From Mactromeris polynyma (lineage: Eukaryota; Mollusca; Bivalvia; Venerida; Mactridae): a stretch of 64,000 nt of DNA. Each line of letters opens with the position of its first letter. Within the stretch, counting starts at the first letter, position 1. Shown here piece by piece: positions 34,364 through 46,420 of this stretch. The stretch covers positions 37,536,762 through 37,600,761 of the forward strand of contig JASFXZ010000003.1 in NCBI GenBank assembly GCA_032209605.1, written 5' to 3'. Position numbers and translations under genes: made by a program. The notes under the pieces were generated by a model. The model saw only the letters and a list, made by a program, of their open reading frames with translations. It was not told the origin of the DNA and did no database searches.

Positions 34364-34787
34364 TTATTTATGGAAAAAAAGACTCATGACAGACAATTTA
34401 ATTAAGAGACGGAGTGGTCCAGAATTCTAAAAAATTCCATTTCATTCCTCCTACTCCTAGTCCTACTTTGTAGATTCAGAATCCGTCCGTTCAATAATGA
34501 AGATATTGCGAGCGGCAGCACGTGAAATTTGTTGTTGGTATGATTTCTATTACATTACGTAATTTAGCTAGCATTTAATCTAGTCTTAGTCATCTGATTT
34601 CGCGACCATTTCTTTCAGTTTCACAAAACGTGTTATAAACAGCATAATTATAGTATTCTCTTAGAATCACGTCTTCCATAGTTATACGAAATCCGGTATG
34701 TTTACAAGTTTATCTATCCTAGTTTCTGCTTGAAAGCTCCCTTCAGCGACGTTTTAACGTGAGAATTTCATCCGATGCGCGCTCATC
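34364..34787. mobile_element. Unidentified insertion of about 424 bp in copy 2 core
   Basis: Copy 1 reads 'gtaacatcgacatgtttat' without a break (about 21186-21205). Copy 2 has 424 extra bases between 'aacatcg' and 'cgacatg', flanked by catcg/catccg. It has no long open frame, and no clear inverted ends. It contains 'attacattacgtaattt'. Class unknown. Confidence 0.65.
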
Positions 34788-35087
34788 CGACATGTTTATC
34801 TAGCGCAACCTTGAACTGCATTACTAGCCTACTGTTTACACGGAACTAATGATTGGCGTGGAATAATAACTGATACGCAGAAATGTTATTACATTTAATT
34901 TAATATCAAATATGGCTCCTGTTATGGTCTGAAAATTATTTTCACGCGTTGTTTTGGCTGTTCAACTCGGTACTATTTTTGTGTGTATCTATCCGCGCAT
35001 TCAGTTGACACCGCGTGAGGTCAAGATGTGTATTGACGAAAAAACGTCGTTGGGGTCGTTTGAAAGTACTATTTGGAATTATAAGGA

Positions 35088-35234
35088 TTAAACGACCAAT
35101 TTGTGGCGCTAATGCAGGTGTAAACGCCGATTAGTCCGCACGTATTTGGCATAAAGCCCTTCCGGGCTTTATTCAATGTGTGCTTTCCGATCGGCGTTAA
35201 CACATGCATGAACGCCAATAAATGGTCGTTTAAT
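35088..35234. repeat. Core hairpin at inner edge of right arm (copy 2)
   Basis: This is the longer form of 21484-21590. Its arms pair through 'ggattaaacgacca', 'gtgtaaacgccgat' and an inner 'aaagcccttccgggcttt' palindrome. It sits exactly where the right long arm begins. Confidence 0.8.
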
Positions 35235-36577
35235 CCTATAATGTTCAACAGAAAAGAACGCTTGTCAACACAGAATACTCTTTTTTATAGTACATTGGAC
35301 AGTGGTTGGTTACATTTATAGAAGGTGTCATTATAGTGGTTATAAGATATTTGTGATAAACGATTGGATTGTAAGCATACAAAACTGTGCGACTGGGAAT
35401 TGCGACATGTAACAATCTGACCTACGAGTAGTAGTATTTTTAACGTTGAACCTACATAGTATAATTATGTTTTATATGAGTGACTACCTACTGAAGTTTG
35501 AGTTGTATCATGTTCCTCAGCGGACGTACATCCGTATTACTTAAGTTAGCACCGCTGTTACGGTGACTCAGAGATTCTCAGACGGGAATGTGTCTAACAT
35601 CATAATGCAGTGGATCTGCTTTAAGAACTGATCATAACGTGTCAAATATTTATTTCTTTTCCGGTAACATTAAACGGATATTACAGAGTTGCGAGGAAAG
35701 CCATATACATAAGACAATGACTCCCCACACAGAACCCGGAACGATAAGTCTACAAAACATTTGGCACTGAGGATGTGCCAGGTTAAACATGTATGTGATT
35801 GCGGGGGCAAGGCAAAGTCTGGCCGACCATAAGGAACATCTAAGGAAAACTTAAGGGGAACAACAAGGGGGGGGGGGTATTAAATGATGGAATACATCAC
35901 GGAACAAGTCAAGCAATTCAGCAATATTAGGCCGAAAGGGGTAAGGAGATAACATACAGCGAGCGGTTTACAGCCTTGAAAATGTCAGTAAAGATATTGG
36001 GGGGTTAAATCGATTTAACAGTAAAATATTATACAATAAATCACTGTTAACTACCAGGGCTTTAATTCGTTACAAACTTGTGTTTTCGTCAAGATTGCAA
36101 TACTCCCCTGTGACGTCTGTAGACGTGGATTACTTGATCATTTCACAATTTTAGACACACTATACTGATCTGACATCCAAGCAATGAAGAACAACTCCGA
36201 GTAATATCAAATTTCTCAAGTATGTGTGCATCGCTTTTGTTTCTTTCACGTGATATAGCGTTCGTGTTTAATCCCCCACCCCCTTTTGCCTATTGTTGCC
36301 AACTGTCTTGACTTACATTTTGATAGAAATTAATTTATGATAATGAGCAAATTATTTTACTTTATAATTTATTTCTCACCCATTATTAGAAGCAAAAATG
36401 GTAGGTAACTGTATGCATATGTTATCAAAGGACTCAAGTATATTCATAAATAAGAACAGAAATGCAATTATTTTGCATTTCATCATTTTGTATTCTGTTC
36501 GGAATAAAACAAAAACTTAATTTGCAATATTCGTATGCACACAACACTTTCATTTTATGAGTACCATCCTGTTAAAG
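35228..36577 (-). repeat. Long inverted arm, right (copy 2)
   Basis: This is the fullest right arm. It reaches 'gagtaccatcctgttaaag', the inverse of the left arm's outer end (tttgacaggatggtactc). It carries a minus-oriented R1 monomer with a long G run near 35870. Confidence 0.85.
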
Positions 36578-36604
36578 TATTTTTCTCGTTTAATTGTTTT
36601 AAAT

Positions 36605-38240
36605 GTATTTTTACTGACAGTTTAAAGACTGCAAATAGCTGTATGGTTATTATTTCTATATGTGTTTAAGATGTATTAAATTTCCCTTTCACCATGTGTG
36701 CTTCTTTCACTTGTAAAAGTGTTCATGTTATTTTCTCCCCCTTTTGCCAGCTGCTTTACTTTTCATGTGACGTATTCCATCCATTCAATCCCCCTGTTTG
36801 TTCTCATTACTTCTCCTTAGTTGTTATTTATGTCTTATGTATGTAACGTTCCCTTTAGTAACTAATTCTCTCATAAATCATTAAGCTATTATATGATAAA
36901 GTACAGGATTTTGCTCGCATGTATGTACTGGTTGATTAGTGATGATTGTTTCGCATTTGTTTCTTTCTTGTCATAAAAAAAGTTTAAACGCACAAGTAGA
37001 TTTGTGTTTTGTATTCATATATTTGTATACTGCTCAGATAGTACAGTATCGGTACAGGACTTTGTAATTTGCATTCTAACCCACATAATTATAGATAAGT
37101 AACCATGACGCTAATTTCTGTCTATGTTTTAGATGAAAGTAAAATGTCCTTTCCTGACATGTGCAGTTATATGTCAATGTGTACGTAATGGTTAATTGAT
37201 TTTAGTTACTGCCTACTAAGTCAATGTATGAGTATATGTTGGAATCAATGACCATGTAGCGGTTAAGTGTGAGGTAAGCTAGCTGTTAAATCGATTTAAA
37301 CCCCCAGCATTATTACTGACAGTTCCAAGGCTGTAAATCGTTGTATGGTTATTATTCTATTTATGTTTTAAATGTATGTTAAGTTCCCCTTTCCCGATGT
37401 TCAGTTTTTTTTACTTGATAGAATAGTCATGTTCATCCCCCCTTTCGGCCTATTATTACGGACTTTCATGACTTGTTCTGTGCTGTATTCTATTCATCAA
37501 TATTTGCCCGTTTGTAACCTCGGCCAGACCATTCCCTGCACCCCTGTTCATATAAATAATTACCATAGCACCTCCCTCATCAGTGTCTAATGTTTTGTAG
37601 ACTGTTGTTTTCCCGGGGCTCTCTGTGAGTAGGCATTGGTTTGTTGATGTGGCATTCCCTGTAACAACTTAATCTCTCTTTGATATAATATTCATGTCCC
37701 CCTTTTTCGGCCGTGGCCACATTCTTAGCTTGTCCTATTGGTTATATTCCGTCAATTCCATCCCATTTCCGCCTTATTGTCCCCTTAAAATATCAATGGC
37801 TATTTCAATAGTCACTCAGACAATTCCTTACTTCCAATTCCCATATAGCTATTTGCCTTTACACCCTATTTTTTCGTAGGCTGGTGTTTTCCTATGCTTT
37901 AAGTAGGGAGGCATTGTCTTGTGTATGTGACGTTCCCTGTTAGAATTTAATCTTTCCTAAATATGACGTTCAAAATTGGAAGTAGCTTATTGTCACGAAC
38001 ATAATTTATTAAAATGGACGAAATGACTACTTTACCCACGTGCAAACAACACATTAACAATCTTAACAATAAGACCCCGTTTTGTTCTGGAGAGTCGGTC
38101 GTAGTTATAAGGTGTTCTGATCACCATGTCAAAGCGTGGAAGAACATTTGTAAACGTGTCCATGGAAATACGGTCTGTGTGGGGAGCCATTGTCTTATAT
38201 ATGAGGCATTCCCTGTAACAACTTAATCTCCCATTAGTAA
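36605..38240 (+). repeat. Block C: run of diverged R1 monomers (copy 2)
   Basis: This is colinear with 22895-24420 and slightly longer in the second monomer (about 37310-37670). There, an R1 portion missing in copy 1 is retained ('cccccctttcggcctatt'). Confidence 0.65.
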
Positions 38241-40412
38241 TTAGTTGGGTTTAATTTCGAGGTTGTGTTGATGACGTTTTACTGTACTAATTAACATAAT
38301 AGTACAGTATTAACTTTGAAATTCGCACGATCTTAGTAATGTAGTAATGCCTTCTTGTACTCGCAAACTTGCTCTCCGATATTATGAATACTCAAAATTC
38401 TTTAAAGGCATTGTATTTCATATAGAAATTTCATTAAACATTAACGAGAATGTGATGACTGGTTTCTATGTGAATAAAGTAATTAATAGTTTACCAGTTT
38501 TATAATAATTAACAAAGAGACAAAAAAATGTTGTAGCGTACTTGTTGCTCCAAAATTAAATATCCAGATTTGGTATTGATTAAAATAAAGTCGATTTGAC
38601 CGTCTAGACAAGGATTCCCAATCAATAATTCGTGAGAAAAACAAGTTGCCATTTTATAATACAGCATCTGCGAACTCGCACGCTCCGCAATAACTTTCTT
38701 TGAAAGTTAAATGCTTTCATGGAAGGCAAGTGTTTTGTTTGATGTAGCGAGTTTCCCAGATAATTAAACACTGCATATTGCTGTAGGTAAAATCAATCAG
38801 ATCACTCCTGAAGTGATGTGCATTCAATTAAGGGACTTTATCAGTTACTGGTGCAAACAATACCATATTCTAATGTGTTCATTTCTTATTAACGATATTT
38901 TTGCATAATATATCAAACAGCCATGTTAGAAATTATTTTTGTGCAAATCATGACGTATTAGTCATAAACAATATTTAAAGTCAATTATTAGAGTTATTTC
39001 TAAAATATAATGAAAATAATGGTACTTAACGCCAATGTGTTTTTCATAGAAATAACACATATATGCTGTATTATACAGCCTACGCCGTTATTTCTAAACC
39101 CAAATTATCATTTTTTGTTAAAACTTTGTAGCAAATTACAAACAAAGATTGTTTTGTAAATATGTTGATATATCAAATATTATGATACGATTCACATTGT
39201 TTAACATCGCATCAAACTTGAGTATGATATGGTTTGGCTTCGCACCATAGTCGTTTCAGTTTGCTCTATGATATTCGAGTAGGTAAACTTTAGAAAAAGA
39301 AATATATCTTGTCAAATGTGTGAAATGTTTTACAACTGTGACGCTTGTTGCATTTATGTGGTTGTGTGCACCCTGAAATCAAAGTAGACATGTGCAATTA
39401 TTATTTATAGTACCTCGTATCTTATCTTTTATTTAGAAGGTACACACGAGAAATAGGGGTAAATATATTCTCTATATTCCTATTGGCGTTTTTGTTTAAT
39501 TCAGGGTCAGTTCTTTTGTTTTATGCGGTAATTTGATGCAGCTCTGTGAACTTTGTGAAAGTTTTATATTCCTGTGCTACAACTTCCAGGTATCGATCAA
39601 ACTTATTTAGTTTTGTTTACTTATTCAAGATGTTGTGAAATTCTCAAAAGAACGTAAATAGCATTAATTGATTTAAAAATGCATGCTTGGGTCAGAAATT
39701 CCGCCAATAATGCTTTGAAATATGTTTATTATTCCCCAATCTAATATGTGAAATAGAAATAAAACGTAAATACGAAATACTTGAAACTCTTTACCTTGAT
39801 AGGAGATCATGAAATAGAGAACATTTTATTTGAATTGAGTATACCACGCTGCATTCAAATGTTGCCAGTATTCTTGTGCTGCAATATGGTTTCTTAATTA
39901 TGTAACACAGTCGTAAATTGATTTGAAGTAAATGAATAATTATTGGACCGTACTCTTTTACTTTATAATCGATACATGGTTTATTGTAATTGAAAAAGGA
40001 CGCCTGACAAAGTACTACAACTGTATTAGGAATGGTTTGCATTGTCCACAACATTTTAGAAAACGATAATGATACTTCTTGTTCCTGACAAAGTGTGATA
40101 TTCTATTCTTACATATAAATATTTAATTTCCGGATTTATATGTTGCGTTTCGTGTTGAATGCACATAAAAGACAATCATTTAATGTACAGTGTTCAGATT
40201 TTTAACAACGAGTGTACAATAGCGATGTGTTTTGTAGAAGCCATGTTGTTCTAGGTGTAAAACGAGAGATTGGTGCAATGTGTATAATTAAAACACTCTT
40301 GTCAATGCAAATAACGGTAAGGCAGACCATGACGTCTTTGTGCGGGCAGTATGACAAATGTATCCATCAACAAACTAAAGTGGATAAAGTTATGGGCACT
40401 CGATAACATGTA

Positions 40413-40500
40413 ATTACATCATTCTAATCAATTTACTACAGCATTCTAATCAATTTACTACATCATTCTAATCAATTTACTACATCATTCTAATCAATTT
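40413..40500 (+). repeat. 22-bp tandem repeat, 4 units (copy 3)
   Basis: This is the same repeat as at 15405. One unit has a T-to-G change (acagcattc). Confidence 0.95.
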
Positions 40501-41069
40501 AAGTAACTTGAAATTATATCACGATACCATGAGCACAAAATGTAACAAATATCTACCGCATGGAATTAAATAGTAATAAATTTCATGTGTCGATTTCTGA
40601 AAGTTAACATTAAATCAAACCAACAGCGCATTCCATATCCGATATAGTAGGGGATGTATCGGTGCCTCCAGATACCCAAATACCACTAATATATTATAAC
40701 AGACTATTGTAATTGCTAGTATCGTTGCAAAACGACAGTTTTTATTATCAGCAATGCATAAAATATTGCCTCACGAAAAGCTTTCTAGGAAATTAATACA
40801 CAAGTGTATAACCGAACCAAAAAATACCAAAAATAATTCGATCACGTTCAAAATTGAGTTTAACGGTTTTTATCGAGCGCGCTAGTAGAAAATCCAAAAT
40901 ATTCTTCCCGTCAACTGGTAATTACAAACCTCCGTTAGGAGCATTCATCATTATCTTTTTTTCTTATCGGATTAAAGCAGCTACATGATTGTCTAATAAA
41001 CAATGTGTTAACTTCAATTTTATTATTGCTTTTTATCAAAAACCATTGAAATTTACATTGCAAATCAAT

Positions 41070-41335
41070 TTGGTTGTTTTAATCGGGTAAGACGCCATTC
41101 ATTTACCAAGTTTTCGGTTAAAAACCGCGGTCAGTTGACCCACCAACCAGAGTGGCTGGAATTTATGTACAACCAGTACTAACTTGTTTTTCCACAAGCA
41201 GCTGACAACTTCTCCAACGTGAATCAGAGGACAAATGACCGTAGCCGCTGCACAGACTGGGAATCGAACCCGTACCTACCGGATAACAGCCTAGCACTAG
41301 CCAATGACCGAACCAGGCGGACTGATATATTGTGA
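41070..41335 (-). mobile_element. tRNA-derived SINE, copy in block A3
   Basis: This is the counterpart of 16065-16332. It has a small internal deletion (gaatcagaggacaaatg) removing about 8 bp relative to the other two copies. Confidence 0.75.
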
Positions 41336-41844
41336 ATCAGAGGATATAGAAGAGACATACATATTTAGTCATATTCATTTTGATTCATAAAAACGAGACA
41401 GTCCCAGCTAAACTACACCACGGATATAATTTAGAGAATGTGTGTGTAAGGGAAACCAGATGATATATTTGCTTCTAAATAAGACGAGACTATTGTTTTG
41501 CGACACATCTATCTGTGTCTGAGGCTTAATGTAAAACACAGCGGATCAACATTTCACGATTCGAATTTCCGATATCGCATGTTGAGTGATTGTTTTATAA
41601 ATTGCGTATAAATGCTTTCGCAATCCTTTCTTATTGTGTCGCGCTGGTAAGACAAAAACAATCAATCGAGAAAATACTAAAGCGATCCTAAATACAAACA
41701 ATGCTGGTATCGTCGTTTGCACGGTAGATATAACATTGTACGGGATTATGCAAGTATTCTCCTTAATGTTGATATGAATACATAACTATAATTAATATGT
41801 TTGTCTTAATCACTGCTCATGGATTGATTGATGAGTTTATTATG

Positions 41845-42076
41845 CCCCCCCCCCCCTTCGAAGAAGACATGGCATATTGTTTTGCACATGTTGGTCGGTA
41901 TGTCCGTCGGTCCGTAACCTTTTCGTTTCCGATCAATAACTCAAGAACCCCTTAACCTATCTTTCTCAAACTGTGTCCACACATTCACATTGGGTAGCAG
42001 AGGAACCCTAATTATTTTGGGGTCACGGGGTCAAGGTCAACGGGGGCATAATGTTTTACAAACATCTCTTGTTTGA
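41845..42076 (+). repeat. C-run / cttcgaagaag element, copy A3
   Basis: This is the counterpart of 16866-17097. It differs with 'atgttggtcggtatgtccg' and 'ggtcaaggtcaacggggg', which are closer to what I recall of the common form. Confidence 0.75.
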
Positions 42077-42082
42077 ACTTTA

Positions 42083-42290
42083 TTGGGGGCTTTTAAATCA
42101 CAAAGACAGACATGATCATGCAGTTAGTGTGGGCATAAACAGACACCACCGACCTTCCATAATCCAGATGGATAAATTTCTCATATACACATTCTATATC
42201 CCGAGTAGATTTCGAGCCTGCAGCGGTGAGGGGCAAGTATTTAAATTCAGCGACCATAGTCTCTCGGTTACAGCTAGCCTGTTGAATTAC
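42083..42290 (-). mobile_element. Second SINE with head retained (copy A3)
   Basis: The minus strand reads a head 'gctagctgtaaccgagaga', 'atggtcgctgaatttaa', a B-box-like 'caggctcgaaatc', then the body 'atggaaggtcggtggt' and 'cccacactaactgcatga'. The body resembles a mollusc SINE. Only this copy keeps the head; the counterparts at 17106-17269 and 28426-28589 are cut at the same base. Confidence 0.65.
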
Positions 42291-42549
42291 AAACGATGCA
42301 TTCATGTATACACATCCGCGTGTTAGTCTAGGGTATGGGTTAAATCAATAAAACCCAATAACACTCTTTATGATCAACATTTTGTATGACACACACACCA
42401 GGATACGTATTTTATGCATTTAAATTGTTTGCATTTCTAAACTATTTGTGCTATCAAATAATAAGAAAATATAGTCTGTATGTAGCATGCGTTCAGTAAA
42501 AATATAGTTTAGTGTTTCTACTTTGGCGGCTATTAAAGATATGCCCTCT

Positions 42550-43240
42550 TCAAAAATTCTAAATATTATTGACCGTTTTTTTACCTTAACCTTGTACTTT
42601 CTGCAAGATTAACATGTGTTGTTTCTCTAAAAATGAATAAATTTATAAAAAATCTTTGTCTTTTTTGGTCATATTTCAAACAAGAAGCAAAAGCTATCTG
42701 ATTGTTTTGCATACCAGACTCTATTTCTGAGATAATGGCGGTGGAATCGGCATGTAACAACAGAAAGGGTTTTATCGTATACATTCCAATACCTCGAACA
42801 TTATGAAATACAAAATACTCTTCAATATCGTTTAAATAAATTGAAAATAAGAACGGACAAACAGTAACATAGTCCTATGCCGAGCATTTTTGAAAATTCA
42901 TTGCATTTTCAAGCACATACTTCTTATTCTTATTACAGTCGTGAGTTTACGTCTTACATCCATATTTAGTAATTTCAGCCACAAAGTATTTCTATCCACA
43001 CTATCAAAGCTTTGCTATAACGATAAAACAACAATATATTTTTACTTGAATGTATCACTTTAGTTATTATGTCATACAGTACAAAGATTGTATCTTTGGT
43101 GCTCATACCGCGTTCAGAAATATGATTTCGCGATAATTTAACGGATCATTTATATTTCATGTTTTGTGTAGACGTGTGATATCCTTCGATAAATATGAAC
43201 CAACTTACCTTGAAGGGCTGTCAAGCGATTATTAACGTTC
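42550..43240 (-). pseudogene. LINE reverse transcriptase remnant
   Basis: On the minus strand, frame-shifted pieces of an RT can be followed: an 'NDPLNYR' start near 43150, 'MSTKDTIFVLYDIITK', a motif-A-like SKA..DSVDRNTLWLKLLN near 42950-43020, 'IYLNDIEEYF', and a motif-C position reading LLLHADSTAII at 42734-42760. There the usual Y-A-D-D aspartate pair is changed to H-A-D-S. Stops and frameshifts interrupt it throughout. It lies just outside the array's right edge. Confidence 0.65.
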
Positions 43241-46200
43241 AAATATGCAAATGACATTCTACATTTAACAGCAGAGTTAGGCAAAAATATTCAAAGCTCC
43301 TTCAACACTTGAATCTTTAACCATACTTTCTAATATATGATGACACATTGTCATTATACCGGAAATATGATACTTTCTTTATCGCCAATATCAACTCAGA
43401 CTTCGTGAATACGTTAATACAGGGAGACAGAGACTGACAAGGAGCATATATAACACCGAGGAATTGTATTTCGTTCATAATGTCGAATATAATTAGATCC
43501 AATATAATTGAAATGCTTTTGTATTTGTGATATATGGAGACAGAATTATACATACAGATAAAGCATGAACGTGAGGCAAAATGATGAATGAAATGGCATA
43601 GGAAATCAACATCGCTATTGAAATTGAATACCAATGGTAAATATACTTTCCAAGAGTTTGTATTGTTAAAAGTTAGAAAGCGAAGTACAAGGAAGGTCAT
43701 AGTTGCATAAACAAGGCTTCCCAACATAGACCCTTAGATCAAGAATGGAGAGGGTGATGAAATAAAACCAAAAGCAAGACAAAGCAGAAGTAGGAACAGA
43801 ACAAGTAAGGGGATAGTATAGCATTATTCACAAACATTTTAAGACTATAACGAAGACGGAGACTTCATTTAATCTAAATGAATACAATATTGTCGAAAAC
43901 ACTTTGTGTTACCATCTGTACACTTTCGCCAAGTTTTATTAAAATCTATATTGTTAGAACAACGTAGGAGCATAACAAAAATTAATATTAATAGTACTCA
44001 AGACTTTCCTTTAATCGATATGATTTCTATTTCTTCTCGAAAGTTAAACGAACCAATTTATTCTTATGTTTAAATAATTCATTCATGTTGGTGTGATATA
44101 CCTTGTATTCGGTATGGCATAAATTACATTGGTTGAAAGAAATACTCAGCATTAGGGCTTAAGTTATTGCATATGTTTTTTATCTCGTGAAAATTGGAAT
44201 GGTTTATAACGCAGAAGCCAAATCATTTTAAATTAATGTGACATTTAGTTTTGTATGATCTCGTCAAGGAATGTAATGTCAAATGCAGTGTGGAATTACG
44301 CGAACATTTGATGCTTCTCATAGATTCCAAGTAATGGATTGCTGTGAACTTAAGAAAGGATTGTAACGGGGTAAAAACACTTATGCAATGCTTGGGGAGA
44401 AACGATGTATGTTGCGATATTTACAGTCATTATCATATCTTGTAGTTAGTAGCTACATATCGTATTAGATCAAACATGAAAAGTATCATTTTATTTCATT
44501 TTTACTACCAGGATGATGACCTAAGCAAATAAAGTTACATAGTAACGATCTTAAACATATTTGTATTTCTTTCCTTTTATATGTATCCTCGAAACACTTG
44601 GTTTGTTTTTAAGTTCATCAACTTTTCAACTTACACGTGATATTCACTGGCATTATAAGATATAACACCAAAATAAGATGTTTTCTTTTCGATATTGCTG
44701 GTACATATAGCTAGGTTTCTATTTTAAGGTGTTATAAATCCTAATAGCATCAAATACATGTGTACTATCTGATAAATAAAGTAGGGACAATCTTGTAAAG
44801 ATTTTATAAATTACTATGTTAAATCGCATTTGTTTCTCGTGAACTTGGTATCTTGGTCTCGTAAACCATGAAACTCATATATTATATTGGAACAAGCATT
44901 TTTACAGCTTTCTTTACATCGGGAATTTAAATTTATTTGATTAGTTTATTATACGGTGAATGAATGTATACCAGATATTACGGGGAGGAAATGGGCTCGT
45001 AAACAAAATTTGATCATTTTTCTACATTCAATGCAGTATTATGCTAAATAATTACATATTAATGATGCTAATAAATAAACGAACATTGGAAACAATTGCT
45101 ACATAAAACAACATAGAAAGGACGGTAAATGCAACATCACTCTGTTTTCATTCTGCAGTGAGATAAAAGGAACGAAGCATCCAGTGAAATAGGGATACAG
45201 TGTAAGTATATACGTAAGCTATTTGCATAGGAGAAAATATCCAGTATTAACAATACCTATTTCTGTTCATATTTCATTGTAAAGGCTATTTGAATTGCTG
45301 ACTAATTTTTTTCCCATGCAGTGATTGAACACATTGAACTACCATACTTTTTCAACAGGAGTATAGTAATGCAATGCAGTAGCTTGACCTAATCAATTAC
45401 CTTGGAATACCAACAGATTCTTCCACGGGCGACTGACAACATCCCAACACGAGGAGTACAAATGCGTTTATCTTCTACAAGATTACAGAGAGAATATACG
45501 TCCCACGCGGGTTCCACCACAGACCTGCAAATAGACAGTAAAGTCTCTGTGGACTTGGTTAAGCGGACAGGCTCAATAAAATAACTACTTTAAAACAGAT
45601 TTTTACTTGACTTTCTTAATATGGTCTGTTCAAAGTCGCCGACTCTTTATGTGTTATAAACAGGAAAAGGAAAGACTCTCGAATGCTGATATATTGTAAA
45701 AAAACAAGAGTTGATTTGCTTAGTAGATATACATGTTAGTATAACAACAACAGCAAAATTCCTGTAACAACAAAATGAAACAATAGAGACACGGGTCTAG
45801 AGAAAGAAAATGTTTAAATCCTTTTAGGTCCTACGACAAGACTTGCAAACTCAAGAACTTAAGTCAACTTGCAGACATATTTCGTAACACATAAAATTAA
45901 TGTAGTTTCATTTAAGCAAGAAACATCTGCAAAGTTATGTATGTAGTGAGTTTCTTGAACTGCATTTAAACGACAGTGGCTTTCATTGCTTCTCGTTTCC
46001 AAACGCAGCTAAACGTGGCGGCAAAAACGTGACACTATGACTGGGGCATAAGTACTCAAAAATGTTTGCTACGCTTTTCGTTATAACTATGATACGCATT
46101 ATTTAAATAAAATCGCGGACCATTTCTAAAAATAGCCGTTGTCACGATGACGTCACCGTCACAAATTTGTGATTTACAACAAAGACAACGTACCACATAT

Positions 46201-46420
46201 CTACAGCTTTTATCATTTACATATCCTCTCTCAGGTCTTGTATAATCATACAAATCCATTTATAATGACTGTCGTAATGCATAAACATGGTTTTCGTTAA
46301 GTCGTGGGGTGGAGACAGTCAAATAGGAAATATATATAATCTTCACAGCAGAACATAATCTCTAGTGACAGTAGTGTCCACACTTCGTACGCTTTGCACA
46401 CTAAACAATTGCACAACACT
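43241..46420. other. No gene recognised
   Basis: AT-rich intergenic DNA. The 136-codon minus-strand frame at 43317-43727 has no recognised motif and could be decayed LINE sequence. The short frames at 45402-45584 and 46056-46259 (the latter with CLCCKSQIC) match nothing I know. Confidence 0.5.

Larger units (their letters stand above)
26041..39745 (+). repeat. Composite tandem unit, copy 2 (about 13.7 kb with insertions)
   Basis: The unit is colinear with copy 1 over its full length, with only scattered mismatches by eye. It lacks the copy 1 LINE tail. It carries instead a LINE of about 2.5 kb at 31359-33905 and an unidentified insertion of about 424 bp at 34364-34787. Near 39669 it lacks roughly 110 bp that copy 1 has at about 25876-25990; the breakpoint abuts 'aatgcatgc'. 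The right arm is more complete than in copy 1. Confidence 0.85.
39746..42250 (+). repeat. Composite tandem unit, partial copy 3 (block A only)
   Basis: This third copy contains block A alone and ends at 42250 inside a SINE. Copies 1 and 2 switch there to an inverted segment (17269/17270 and 28589/28590), while copy 3 carries on through the SINE head into unrelated sequence. This is the right edge of the array. Confidence 0.8.

Noticed and set aside
43317..43727. 136-codon minus-strand frame as a host gene
   Set aside because: No motif or splice context; low-complexity hydrophobic composition next to a decayed LINE. Possible LINE debris, but not supportable as a gene.
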